Below, piece after piece: positions 22,170 through 29,450 of a stretch of DNA of 64,000 bases (position 1 is the stretch's first letter; every line of letters starts with the position of its first letter). Both the position numbers and the translations under genes were made by a program. Below the pieces are notes generated by a model. The model saw only the letters and a program-made list of their open reading frames with translations. It was not told the origin of the DNA and did no database searches. Source of the stretch: Campylobacter concisus (GTDB lineage: Bacteria; Campylobacterota; Campylobacteria; Campylobacterales; Campylobacteraceae); assembly GCF_003048595.2 (NCBI RefSeq), contig NZ_CP049270.1, positions 1,674,001-1,738,000 of the forward strand, read 5' to 3'.

Positions 22170-22619
22170 TCAAATATTCTCAATATAAAAATAAGCCAGT
22201 GTTTGGCTATCCTCTGCTTCTTTGCGATATTTTGTGTCGCAGCTTTTATTTGAGATATACGCTATTTTCTCTTTGTTTGCCGCGTAAAAATCGGCTAGTA
22301 TCGGAGCCAGCCTTTGCCCCTTGCGTTCGTTTGGCGCTAGTCTCAAATAAAGCAGATCACAAGCTAGCTGTGGAGCTGTCGTACTAAAGTTTTGCTTGGC
22401 AATGCTTGCTTTGTTATCCAAAGCGTTTATTTGAGTTTCTATCCGCCTTTTAAATGCGTGGTAGTGTCCTATTATTGGCGTCATTGCCGTTATTAGCTCG
22501 TCGATAAATTTGCTCGCTTTTTTATTGATGAAAAGCCCTAGCTCCTGCGTGCTGTCCATTTGCAAAAAACTATACGCCATAATAAAAATGGCTGCGTCTT
22601 TTAATTCAGCCGTTGTCAT
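22170..22619 (-). CDS. hypothetical phage protein
   Basis: A 149-residue protein. I prefer the ATG at 22619 (MTTAELKDAAIFIMAYSFLQ) because GGAG lies 8 bases before it; an in-frame ATG at 22631 lacks this. It overlaps the upstream gene by 14 bases. The composition is helical and soluble, with a cysteine-containing LACDLLYLRLAPNERKG. It is unrecognised beyond membership of the early operon. Confidence 0.6.
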   Translation of the reverse strand: MTTAELKDAAIFIMAYSFLQMDSTQELGLFINKKASKFIDELITAMTPIIGHYHAFKRRIETQINALDNKASIAKQNFSTTAPQLACDLLYLRLAPNERKGQRLAPILADFYAANKEKIAYISNKSCDTKYRKEAEDSQTLAYFYIENI

Positions 22620-22860
22620 CGCTTGCTCCATTTAGGTTTTTGCCTTTTAATATTCGTAGCACGTCTTGCTTTGAAAATTTAGAGCTTGGGCTTAGCTCAA
22701 TTTTACTAAGCCAGTAGCGGTCTAGTTTTTCGCAGTAGTATTTATATGCCTCAGTGCTAGTTGCAAAAGGCTCGTAAGGCTCTAGCTCATCAAATACCCA
22801 GACACCATTTTCCATACGTTGGCTTTCTTGCTGTCGCACCATTGCTTCGCCGTAAGTCAT
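22606..22860 (-). CDS. hypothetical phage protein
   Basis: An 84-residue acidic protein beginning MTYGEAMVRQQESQRMENGV. It includes an aromatic stretch (EAYKYYCEKLDRYWLSKIE). AAAAGGAAAAATAAA precedes the ATG. It lies in the leftward early operon. No family recognised. Confidence 0.6.
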   Translation of the reverse strand: MTYGEAMVRQQESQRMENGVWVFDELEPYEPFATSTEAYKYYCEKLDRYWLSKIELSPSSKFSKQDVLRILKGKNLNGASDDNG

Positions 22861-22874
22861 TTTATTTTTCCTTT

Positions 22875-22931
22875 TTAGAAGGAACTTTTTGAGCGCTTCT
22901 TGTTTGTGTTACCACTAAAATTTTTGCCCAT
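22875..22931 (-). CDS. possible 18-residue basic micro-ORF
   Basis: ATG at 22931 opens a frame for a Lys/Ser/Asn-rich 18-residue peptide (MGKNFSGNTNKKRSKSSF). A GGA in the last codons of the preceding gene could serve as ribosome site. There is nothing further to support it. Confidence 0.25.
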   Translation of the reverse strand: MGKNFSGNTNKKRSKSSF

Positions 22932-22937
22932 CGCAGT

Positions 22938-23681
22938 TTATCCTTTCAAAATTTCATTTTGTTCCATAAAAAAGCGGTCGTCGTTTGCCACGTATGCTTC
23001 GACCGCGCCTATTGCCGTAAAGACGTGGTCTAGCCGTTCTTTCGTCTGCTGCAACGCTCTAAACGTCCTCAATTCCTTATCCCTTTTTTCATTCTCTAGT
23101 TTTATGCTCTTCGTTCTGTAAAAATCCCGCTCTTTCCTTGCGTGTTCTAGTAGCGTTTTTAAGGTTTTATATCTAGGTTCGCCGTTTTTAGGTTTAAATT
23201 CGGCTAGTTCGGTTTTTAAACTAGCGATAAGGGCGTTATGCTGCGAAATTTGGGATTTGTAGCCGTTTATCTCTCTTTTGTGGCGTTTTGCGTTGTCGAT
23301 CAAGACGGCGTTAAGGTCAGCTACTTTGCTAACAAGGGATAAATTCTTTTGTCTAGTCTCTTTTGCAAGTGCTAGCTCGCCTAATATCGTTTTTTCTAGC
23401 TCTTGTTCCGCCCAAAGCCTGAAGTATTTAGCCTCTTTGCTACGGATAAACATACCTAGCTTTACGATGCCACGCAAAGTCCATTTGATAGCCGTCTTTC
23501 TAAATTTGTTTGTCTCGACGATGAAATGAATACCCTCGACGATTTCGTCCGCATGCTCTCGCTTGTGGTCTCTGATATTTGTTTCAGAAGTGCCGTAACG
23601 CTTGGCGACATATTCGGTAGTGAATGTTTGGAAATTTAGAATTTCAACTTGCGGGTTGCTGTTCTCAAAAAGTGAGTTCAT
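22938..23681 (-). CDS. phage regulator with novel N-terminus and shared coiled-coil C-terminal module
   Basis: A 247-residue protein. Residues 1-105 carry a DNA-binding-type region (TTEYVAKRYGTSETNIRDHK, then KFRKTAIKWTLRGIVKLG) resembling phage antirepressor N-termini but not Rha. Residues 120-247 are a coiled coil ending in FTAIGAVEAYVANDDRFFME. This C-terminal half is clearly homologous to that of the Rha protein at 52378-53124 (KRHKREINGYKSQ versus KRHSREISGYKGK). A TTGACT-17-TATAAT promoter lies upstream, so it is probably a separate, regulated unit. Role as antirepressor or host-takeover regulator is inferred. Confidence 0.7.
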   Translation of the reverse strand: MNSLFENSNPQVEILNFQTFTTEYVAKRYGTSETNIRDHKREHADEIVEGIHFIVETNKFRKTAIKWTLRGIVKLGMFIRSKEAKYFRLWAEQELEKTILGELALAKETRQKNLSLVSKVADLNAVLIDNAKRHKREINGYKSQISQHNALIASLKTELAEFKPKNGEPRYKTLKTLLEHARKERDFYRTKSIKLENEKRDKELRTFRALQQTKERLDHVFTAIGAVEAYVANDDRFFMEQNEILKG

Positions 23682-23726
23682 AGTAAAAATCCTTTCAAAA
23701 TTGATTTTAAATCATCTTTTGGCAGA

Positions 23727-23755
23727 ATTATACTATTTTAAATAATAAAAGTCAA
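23727..23755 (-). promoter_or_regulatory. strong sigma-70 promoter TTGACT-17-TATAAT
   Basis: On the minus strand, TTGACT (23750-23755) and TATAAT (23727-23732) are separated by exactly 17 bases. Near-consensus -35 boxes are rare in Campylobacter. The dyad GATTTTAAATC at 23703-23713 just downstream may be an operator. Confidence 0.7.
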
Positions 23756-23829
23756 GTATTTTTTTATTGTAGATAATGTTTTTTTAGAAAAAGTTTATTT
23801 AAAATCAGAGCGACGGAATTTCCGTCTCT

Positions 23830-24423
23830 CTAAATTTCGTTTAGCAGCTCCTTAAATGCCGTAAGCTTAGCAATTTTTTCTTTTAGGTGCTTATTTTCTA
23901 GCATAAGCTCTAAAAGGTATTGATATGTCGGCGGCACTTCTCCTTTGCTTACCCACTGCGCAGGCGTGCCGGGATTTACCTTAATAATCTCCGCCAGCTC
24001 TCGTTGCGTGATGTTTAGCTCTTTACATACGCGCTTAACGATGTTTTCGTTGTTTTGTTCCTCTAGCTTGGATATGATTCCTTGCTCTTTAAGCTCGTAA
24101 ACCCCGTCGCTCCCTTGTTGCATTTTCGCTACGATCACCTTTTCGTCTTTATCGAATTTTAGTTTTGTGTAGTCGATTTCATACAGAAGTCTCAGGCTCA
24201 TCGTTTCTTTGCCTACGTCCGTCAGCTCAGCAACGCATTTAAAAGGTAGCCACTTTTTATCCTTAGCTTCTCCCGTTAAATTCATATCATATAAGAAAAC
24301 GACGTCGCCCATCTCCATGCTTTTTTTAGGGGTTTGGCACCATTCTTCAAAAAAACCGTCTTCGACAAGCTGAGCTATTGATTGATCTGCATCCGTTTTT
24401 ACAATAAAATATTTTTTACTCAT
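23830..24423 (-). CDS. XRE-like HTH protein with N-terminal beta-rich domain
   Basis: A 197-residue protein. The C-terminal region (about 125-197) holds an XRE-like helix-turn-helix, VCKELNITQRELAEIIKVNP, followed by a helix. The N-terminal 100 residues (YFIVKTDADQSIAQLVEDGF, then GDVVFLYDMNL) have a pattern recalling PUA/EVE-like folds, a weak suggestion. The HTH module recurs in the zinc-ribbon protein at 27202-27630. A -10 box lies 23 bases upstream. Transcriptional control of the left arm is inferred. Confidence 0.6.
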   Translation of the reverse strand: MSKKYFIVKTDADQSIAQLVEDGFFEEWCQTPKKSMEMGDVVFLYDMNLTGEAKDKKWLPFKCVAELTDVGKETMSLRLLYEIDYTKLKFDKDEKVIVAKMQQGSDGVYELKEQGIISKLEEQNNENIVKRVCKELNITQRELAEIIKVNPGTPAQWVSKGEVPPTYQYLLELMLENKHLKEKIAKLTAFKELLNEI

Positions 24424-24445
24424 TTTCTTCCTTTGAATTTACGCG

Positions 24446-24451
24446 ATTATA
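24446..24451 (-). promoter_or_regulatory. phage early promoter -10 box, twin of 28508
   Basis: TATAAT on the minus strand in the context TTTTCGTATAATCGCGTAAA. The promoter at 28508 has nearly the same 18-base context, which suggests a common regulator or a duplicated control region. Confidence 0.55.
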
Positions 24452-24473
24452 CGAAAACGCGCATTAAAAACCT

Positions 24474-24944
24474 TTAAAACGGTATCGTTTCGTCGCCGTC
24501 GTCGTATTTGTCGGCATCAATGTCTACGTCAGGCACATCGTAACTTTCAGGCGGTTTTTGCTGTTGCGGTTTCTTAGGAGCTATTTGTTGCGGACGTTGC
24601 TGATAGCCTTGATTGCTTTGCTTCGGCTCGCCTAACATTTCCATTACTTCCACAGCGACACTATGCTTACTTCTGTTTTGCCCGTTGCTATCCTGCCATT
24701 GGTCGAATTTTAATCGACCCTCGACTAAAAGCTTACTTCCCTTTTGTAGGTATTGGTTACTTACTTCCGCTTGCTTACCGAAAAACGTGAGATCAATAAA
24801 GCACGTTTCCTCGCGTTTTTCGCCATTTAGCGTATATTTGCGAGTTACGGCAATGCCCGAACTGCCTATTGCCGCGCCGCCTTGGGTGTAGCGTAGCTCG
24901 ATCGGTTTTGTTAAGTTTCCGACTAAAACTACTCTATTAAACAT
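24474..24944 (-). CDS. ssb: single-stranded DNA-binding protein
   Basis: A 156-residue SSB. The OB fold occupies about 1-110 (MFNRVVLVGNLTKPIELRYT, then LLVEGRLKFDQWQDSNGQ). A Gln/Pro-rich linker follows, and the acidic tip DGDETIPF is the conserved partner-binding tail. It coats single-stranded DNA during phage replication and annealing. It sits one base downstream of recT, forming a RecE/RecT/SSB recombination module with the upstream genes. Confidence 0.95.
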   Translation of the reverse strand: MFNRVVLVGNLTKPIELRYTQGGAAIGSSGIAVTRKYTLNGEKREETCFIDLTFFGKQAEVSNQYLQKGSKLLVEGRLKFDQWQDSNGQNRSKHSVAVEVMEMLGEPKQSNQGYQQRPQQIAPKKPQQQKPPESYDVPDVDIDADKYDDGDETIPF

Positions 24945-24945
24945 A

Positions 24946-25854
24946 TCAGCCCCTTAAATTCTCTATTAAATTGTCTATACTGCTTGGGTCGTTTAGATAC
25001 GCAGTCGCCTCATCAATACTTAACCTCTCAACTAATTTTTCAGCCTCTGTTTCACTTGCACCTCGTTTTACTAGCTCACTTTGTAGTAGGTCGTGAGGCA
25101 TTGGCTCAACTGTCAAATTTTCTTTTACAGTTGCCATTTCAACTTCAAGGGGCGCGGCTTCGATGTATTCGGCTTCCTCAGTTTGTGAATTTTTTGCACC
25201 AACTGAGATGTTTGGTTTTTCCGAACTACTCAAAAGCTCATTTAGGCCAGCCTTTGGCGGTGTTTTTTGAGTTTTTGATTGCTCATTAGGCTCAAATGTA
25301 ACAATATCTTCCGCTTCATCAGATGTTTTTAGTCCATATTTTACTTCTGGAAAAAATTCATTTATAAAAAAACTTTGTGCTCTATATTTCATCATTAGCT
25401 CTGGCATTGTCTGCCATTTTGAGCCATTTTTACTTAGCCAACCCTCTCGCCTTGCCATTTCCATTGTTATGGTTGTACCTTTTAATAATTGTCCAGTTTG
25501 GGCATCTATGGCTTCACAATGTGCGCTATTGCCATCAGGGCTTACAATAGTTTGCAATCGCCCCTTTAAAAGTCCGCTCGAGTTTAGTCTAGCAACTAGG
25601 AATTTTGTTTCAAAACTAGGTTTGCCGTGAATGATATAAATACTTTGTGCTACCTCTAAAGCGCCTATATTCATACGCTGAGCTAAATCAAGCACAATAA
25701 TCGCCGTTCCAATATTTGCTGTTTCGTTACCCTTGCGTAAATGAGTTGGGAAAAAATCAGTAGCCACAAAAGCTTTGGCTTTCCTTTGTTCAAGCTCAAA
25801 TTTCTTTACCTCAAGCTCCGTTTTCCTATCTTGATATTCTTGTAGTTGGTTCAT
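24946..25854 (-). CDS. recT: RecT family single-strand annealing protein
   Basis: A 302-residue annealing recombinase. The RecT core (about 30-190) contains NIGTAIIVLDLAQRMNIGAL, QSIYIIHGKPSFETKFLVAR and KWQTMPELMMKYRAQSFFIN. The C-terminal 100 residues are acidic and probably disordered. It anneals resected ends made by RecE, supporting phage recombination and genome circularisation. It is followed by ssb after one base. Confidence 0.92.
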   Translation of the reverse strand: MNQLQEYQDRKTELEVKKFELEQRKAKAFVATDFFPTHLRKGNETANIGTAIIVLDLAQRMNIGALEVAQSIYIIHGKPSFETKFLVARLNSSGLLKGRLQTIVSPDGNSAHCEAIDAQTGQLLKGTTITMEMARREGWLSKNGSKWQTMPELMMKYRAQSFFINEFFPEVKYGLKTSDEAEDIVTFEPNEQSKTQKTPPKAGLNELLSSSEKPNISVGAKNSQTEEAEYIEAAPLEVEMATVKENLTVEPMPHDLLQSELVKRGASETEAEKLVERLSIDEATAYLNDPSSIDNLIENLRG

Positions 25855-25865
25855 TTATCTATCCT

Positions 25866-26612
25866 TTATGCTGCTATCTTAAAAGCATTTACTATTTTTA
25901 CACTTAGTGCGACTTGCCCTTTAGCTGTTATCCTAGTTGTGAATTTTTCTTTATTGCCTTTTGGTGTTACTATGATTTGCGGGATAACTTCAAAATATCC
26001 AGCCTCTACCCATTTTTGATAAGGCAAGTTGTCGATCATTAAGTATTTTTCATCTCTTAGCCACTTAAAGACCCTATTGCGACCCACCCTTATTTCACTA
26101 TCACAAAGAGTTTTTACAAAGTCGCCTATTAATGCACTTGTAGCGCTAGCCTCGACGGCTTCAGCAAAAATAAGTTTTGGCATATCGGCAAGGCGTTGCG
26201 CTTCTAACGCTTCGATTTTGTCTATTTGGGTTATCGCTAGCTCTAAAGCCTCTTTATAGTTACGCGGAACGTTAAACGGATTTTTTAGTTTTTGCTCCAT
26301 TAAGTTAAACGCTTTGATAAACTTAACTTTCCATTGATAGGCACGCTCGCCTGTAAAGCCCATAACAAGCAATGAAAAGCCGTCGCGAGTCATCTTATAC
26401 ATCGGTAATTTACGCCCCGTGCTATCTGCGTATTCACTCACCCGAAAATTCGGGGCAGTGAATTCGTCTTGTGGCAGCTCCCTTATTTTGGCTATAATAT
26501 GGTCATGTCTTTTTTCAAAGACGTCTGCAATTTGTAGAGAAGTAGTCCAGATTTGACCGTCGGCTACTTCCAACTTGATCTCTTGGTTGTTGATGATTAG
26601 GTTTTCCATCAT
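25866..26612 (-). CDS. Rha family regulator with KilAC-type antirepressor C-terminus
   Basis: A 248-residue protein. Residues 1-110 form the pRha domain (IWTTSLQIADVFEKRHDHII, YKMTRDGFSLLVMGFTGERA). Residues 130-248 are a KilAC/Ant-like DNA-binding domain (VGRNRVFKWLRDEKYLMIDN, ITAKGQVALSVKIVNAF). Such phage regulators act as antirepressors or switch factors. Its start overlaps the upstream gene by 4 bases (ATGA). The N-terminal domain recurs in the 52378-53124 protein. Confidence 0.88.
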   Translation of the reverse strand: MMENLIINNQEIKLEVADGQIWTTSLQIADVFEKRHDHIIAKIRELPQDEFTAPNFRVSEYADSTGRKLPMYKMTRDGFSLLVMGFTGERAYQWKVKFIKAFNLMEQKLKNPFNVPRNYKEALELAITQIDKIEALEAQRLADMPKLIFAEAVEASATSALIGDFVKTLCDSEIRVGRNRVFKWLRDEKYLMIDNLPYQKWVEAGYFEVIPQIIVTPKGNKEKFTTRITAKGQVALSVKIVNAFKIAA

Positions 26613-26812
26613 TTATCCTTTTCTTTCGGTTGAAGTATGTTTAAAATTTTGGCTCTCATCGCGTTGTGATTTTTAGATAGCGCGTCTAAAGCGCAGAATA
26701 AATCATAAGCGCAGTCAAGCACCTTGTAGCTTACTTCCTCGTCGCTGTCGGTCGGCTCTATTTTGTATAGCTCTAAATACTCGGCAAATTTCTGTTTAGT
26801 AGGGGCTTTCAT
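26609..26812 (-). CDS. small helical phage protein
   Basis: A 67-residue protein from the ATG at 26812 (MKAPTKQKFAEYLELYKIEP), with GGGGGC 7-12 bases upstream; the longer reading from 26845 has no ribosome site. It is acidic and helical with a YKVLDCAYDLFCALDALSKN core. It overlaps its neighbours by 3-4 bases on both sides. No family recognised. Confidence 0.6.
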   Translation of the reverse strand: MKAPTKQKFAEYLELYKIEPTDSDEEVSYKVLDCAYDLFCALDALSKNHNAMRAKILNILQPKEKDK

Positions 26813-26895
26813 TTTTGCCCCCTTGTAAGAAATATCCAAATGCAAGTAGCGAAAAAGGCTACAACCATTATGACATCGGTAAAATCTACTGACAT
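26809..26895 (-). CDS. 28-residue single-TM micro-protein
   Basis: ATG at 26895 has a perfect AAGGAG six bases upstream and its TGA overlaps the next ATG. The peptide starts MSVDFTDVIMVVAFFATC, forming one transmembrane helix, and ends in a basic FLTRGQK. The ribosome site and the overlap make it a likely real gene. Function unknown. Confidence 0.6.
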   Translation of the reverse strand: MSVDFTDVIMVVAFFATCIWIFLTRGQK

Positions 26896-26910
26896 TTTTG
26901 CTCCTTAGGG

Positions 26911-26916
26911 TATAAT
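26911..26916 (+). promoter_or_regulatory. plus-strand promoter antisense to the 26968-27045 micro-ORF
   Basis: TATAAT in the context GGGTATAATGTC. A transcript would begin near 26923 and run antisense through the entire micro-ORF and its ribosome site. No plus-strand gene follows, so an antisense RNA is the natural reading. It has not been shown. Confidence 0.5.
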
Positions 26917-26919
26917 GTC

Positions 26920-27058
26920 AAAAGGCATCAGATTAAAGATTTTCTTTGTCCCCTTTCGGGGAGTGGATTAAATCCACCCAAAAATTCGCAAAATCCAATA
27001 AAGGATCTGCAAAACCAGACACAGAAGTTGCAACAATCTTGTCATCTGATGCTCCTTT
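26920..27058 (-). ncRNA. self-closing structured RNA around the toxin-like micro-ORF
   Basis: On the minus-strand RNA the start region, AAAGGAGCAUCAGAU (27058-27044), pairs with AUCUGAUGCCUUUU (26933-26920). This makes a helix of about 14 bp with one bulged A and one G-U, hiding both ribosome site and start codon. Inside it lie a hairpin GUGGAU-UUA-AUCCAC at the stop codon (26963-26977) and a GNRA hairpin CCCC-GAAA-GGGG (about 26950-26961). The G-U and GNRA features favour the minus strand as the functional RNA. Confidence 0.5.
26968..27045 (-). CDS. 25-residue hydrophobic toxin-like micro-protein
   Basis: ATG at 27045 with AAGGAG six bases upstream. The peptide reads MTRLLQLLCLVLQ then ILYWILRIFGWI: one strongly hydrophobic helix with two interior or flanking arginines and no acidic residue, like membrane-active type I toxins. 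The mRNA can fold to hide its start, and a TATAAT on the other strand could make an antisense RNA. This resembles AapA/IsoA of Helicobacter and Campylobacter in organisation, but the peptide sequence itself is not one I recognise. A minus-strand -10 box lies at 27101-27106. Confidence 0.5.
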   Translation of the reverse strand: MTRLLQLLCLVLQILYWILRIFGWI

Positions 27059-27100
27059 GATTTATTTCAAAAGTAAGTTTTAATTACCTTTGATGAGAGC

Positions 27101-27106
27101 ATCATA
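27101..27106 (-). promoter_or_regulatory. -10 box for the toxin-like micro-ORF
   Basis: TATGAT on the minus strand in the context TTTAGTATGATG, which would start a transcript near 27094, about 50 bases before the micro-ORF. Confidence 0.4.
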
Positions 27107-27201
27107 CTAAATTAATTACTTAAAGTCAATAGATTTGTAAATAAAAGTGAAGCTATTTTGTAGTTTTTGGTAAAAATTGATGACTTTTTAGAAAAAGTAG
27201 C

Positions 27202-27630
27202 TTATTTTAGCCACTTTTTCAAATTCTCTTTTACGGCTTCGCTGTCGGCTATGTCGCGCTCAAGTTCTAATATCCGCTTATACATCTTGATGGCGTGCGC
27301 CATAGGCTCGCTTACGTTGCCCGTCGAGGCTGAATTTTTAATCGCGCCCTCGCCATACCCTATCATTTCGCCAAGTTGCTTGTAGGTTAAATTTAGCTCT
27401 TTGCAGGTAGCTTTGATTAGATTTTCTTTGGGTATATGCAAATTTGGATGATCGGAAATTTCATCATCTAACTCTTGATCGTATATGTCTCGGTTAAATT
27501 CATTAGATGTACCAACAAATCCACAATCTTGACATATTCTATCGCCAGTATCGATTTCTCGTCCAGCTTCTTCGACATAAATTCGCTCTTTTTTTATACT
27601 AGAACTTCCGCAGTTTGGGCATTTATACAT
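27202..27630 (-). CDS. zinc-ribbon plus HTH regulator
   Basis: A 142-residue protein. Residues 1-40 form a zinc ribbon (MYKCPNCGSSSIKKE, then RICQDCGF, two CxxC pairs). Residues 75-140 hold the HTH module ATCKELNLTYKQLGEMIGYG, homologous to the C-terminal module of the 23830-24423 protein. It probably binds DNA as a phage regulator. One base separates it from the upstream gene, so they share an operon. Confidence 0.7.
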   Translation of the reverse strand: MYKCPNCGSSSIKKERIYVEEAGREIDTGDRICQDCGFVGTSNEFNRDIYDQELDDEISDHPNLHIPKENLIKATCKELNLTYKQLGEMIGYGEGAIKNSASTGNVSEPMAHAIKMYKRILELERDIADSEAVKENLKKWLK

Positions 27631-27631
27631 T

Positions 27632-28480
27632 TTATTCCTTTATCTCTAAATTTCGTTGCTCGGCGCTTTTAGATGCTTCGATGCCTAAAATATCGTCTAA
27701 ATAATAATCCGTGCTAACGACGTTTAGATCGGCGTCTATTACGGATTTAGATATTAGCGTGCCTGCTATCTTATCACCATATCTTAGTGCTATCTCATGG
27801 CGTTTTAGTTTTTTTAGCCACGTTTCGTCGATGATTTTTACGTCTATGGCAGCTCCATTTATGATAGTCCATTTGCTAGCGCCAGCCAAATCTGGCTTTT
27901 TGATAATAAAAGCACCTTTAAACTCGCTTTTTTGTTCTATTGCACCGTCTAAATCGTCGGCGCTAAACTCGTAACCACTTTTTACTTCTCGCTCTTTGCC
28001 TTTTAAATTTATGCGTGGTGACATTTTAAATCCTTTCGTGCTTTGGGATAGGTTTGACATCGCCCGTAAAAGAGTGGTCTTGTTATGTTTATAGCCATAA
28101 CTTTTTAACTCACTATCCTCTATAATTTCACAAACTATCTCGTCGGCTCTATATGGCAACTGCTTTGGGTTGTCCTCTAAAAGCTCTATTAGTTTATCTT
28201 TAGCCTTAATCAACAAATCAGCTATGGCGTCTCTTGGGTCTTTCACGTAGCTCCTTATCTTGTCGCTATCTATGCTTTTTAGCACGTCTTTTACTTTAGC
28301 TTTTAGCGAGCCGTTTTCTACGCCCTCTAAAATAACGCGGGTTGTTATTTCACTATCGACATAGGAGCAAATAGCGACGTTTAGCTCGTCTAAGCTAGCG
28401 ATAAAGGTGGATACGTTTTTAAAAAAGTCCGCTCCGCCGTCCGCGTCGAAATCAAAATGCAGGTCGTAGCTTGCGTCCAT
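27632..28480 (-). CDS. hypothetical phage protein
   Basis: A 282-residue protein from the ATG at 28480 (MDASYDLHFDFDADGGADFF). The longer frame starts at 28516, upstream of the -10 box at 28508-28513, so it is rejected. The protein is soluble, with an N-terminal helical region (SLDELNVAICSYVDSEITTR, LKAKVKDVLKSIDSDKIRSY) and a beta-rich C-terminal part (IINGAAIDVKIIDETWLKKL). It resembles uncharacterised proteins from other prophages; no function is known. Confidence 0.65.
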   Translation of the reverse strand: MDASYDLHFDFDADGGADFFKNVSTFIASLDELNVAICSYVDSEITTRVILEGVENGSLKAKVKDVLKSIDSDKIRSYVKDPRDAIADLLIKAKDKLIELLEDNPKQLPYRADEIVCEIIEDSELKSYGYKHNKTTLLRAMSNLSQSTKGFKMSPRINLKGKEREVKSGYEFSADDLDGAIEQKSEFKGAFIIKKPDLAGASKWTIINGAAIDVKIIDETWLKKLKRHEIALRYGDKIAGTLISKSVIDADLNVVSTDYYLDDILGIEASKSAEQRNLEIKE

Positions 28481-28507
28481 TTTCGGCCTTTTAAAGAAAT
28501 TTATGCG

Positions 28508-28513
28508 ATTATA
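28508..28513 (-). promoter_or_regulatory. phage early promoter -10 box, twin of 24446
   Basis: TATAAT on the minus strand in the context GTTTTGTATAATCGCATAAA. It shares almost the whole context with the promoter at 24446 and fixes the start of the downstream gene at 28480. Confidence 0.55.
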
Positions 28514-28549
28514 CAAAACCCTACTTTGATTTTAGATAATCTTTCAAAT

Positions 28550-29356
28550 TTATGCTATCTGCTCGTAAAATTTCCACGCTGGTAAGCTCAAAGTTTGCAC
28601 CGCATTTATCTTATCACCATCTTTTTTCGCATAGCCCCACCACTCGTCACGCTCACGGCAATATTTGTAAAGCTCTAGCAATTCAAGATATGTTTTACGT
28701 CCTTGCTCTATCGCTGCGGCGTCAAGTTCATAAAAACCTACAAAATAAGGGGCTTTTGTTTCAACAGCGATAAACAAGAAATAATTTACTTCTTTGCCTA
28801 AACTTCTTAAAATATCGCTGTAAAACGCTGCTTGCACGTGGTAATTAAAACTAGCGACCGATCTAGCAAAGCCAGTGGCCGAAGCGTCAGAAGTTGTTTT
28901 TAGATCAATTACTGCACCCATTTTTTCATTATAAAAATCAGGGCGACATTTAACCGCTACGCCCTCTATTTCACTAAAATAGCTTTGCTCGGCTAATCCG
29001 TCTTTTAAAAATATAGCTGTTTCACGCATAGAATTAACAGCATTTGCTATCTCTACGGCTGAGCCAAAAGTATCAATATCAAGCGAGGTTTTATCGCCTA
29101 AATTTTCTAAAAAATCGTTATAAATTGCTTTGCCCTCTTTGGTGCGTTTATCTATTTCAGGCTCTACGCAAAATTCATTTGAAAAATCTTTTGGCTCTAA
29201 TACTAGCTTATGCACCGCAGAGCCTAAGAGTAAAGCTTTTGTAGGCTCACTCCTAAGCTCGTTTTTCATTTTTAAGTGCAAAGGGCTTTTGGCTAGTAGG
29301 TCGAGGTCACTCTTTGATATTTCAGGGCGTGCGTGGTATTCTTTATTTGTTAGCAT
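28550..29356 (-). CDS. recE: RecE-like PD-(D/E)XK exonuclease
   Basis: A 268-residue nuclease equivalent to the C-terminal catalytic domain of RecE (exodeoxyribonuclease VIII). The core motifs are the GSAVHKLVLEP helix, KCRPDFYNEKMGAVIDLKTT with the catalytic Asp and D-x-K, and a later YHVQAAFYSDIL segment. It resects double-strand ends to feed RecT. The distance to recT is large (three to six genes between), which is unusual for this pair. Ribosome site AAAAGGACTTAACA precedes the ATG. Confidence 0.9.
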   Translation of the reverse strand: MLTNKEYHARPEISKSDLDLLAKSPLHLKMKNELRSEPTKALLLGSAVHKLVLEPKDFSNEFCVEPEIDKRTKEGKAIYNDFLENLGDKTSLDIDTFGSAVEIANAVNSMRETAIFLKDGLAEQSYFSEIEGVAVKCRPDFYNEKMGAVIDLKTTSDASATGFARSVASFNYHVQAAFYSDILRSLGKEVNYFLFIAVETKAPYFVGFYELDAAAIEQGRKTYLELLELYKYCRERDEWWGYAKKDGDKINAVQTLSLPAWKFYEQIA

Positions 29357-29450
29357 TGTTAAGTCCTTTTATAATCTCTAAAAACTCACCTACAGTCATA
29401 TTTGGCTTGCCGTAGAACTCAACAAGCCTCTTTAGTGTGGAGTATCGCAT
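29343..29450 (-). CDS. 35-residue micro-protein upstream of recE
   Basis: ATG at 29450 opens MRYSTLKRLVEFYGKPNMTV and ends LEIIKGLNNANK. It overlaps the end of the preceding gene by 32 bases and the recE start by 14, in the coupled style of this operon. The peptide is amphipathic and helical. Function unknown. Confidence 0.45.
   Translation of the reverse strand: MRYSTLKRLVEFYGKPNMTVGEFLEIIKGLNNANK

Noticed and set aside
26963-26977. GTGGATTTAATCCAC palindrome as a repressor operator
   Set aside because: It coincides with the stop codon of the toxin-like micro-ORF and fits an RNA hairpin within the larger fold better; no second copy is seen.
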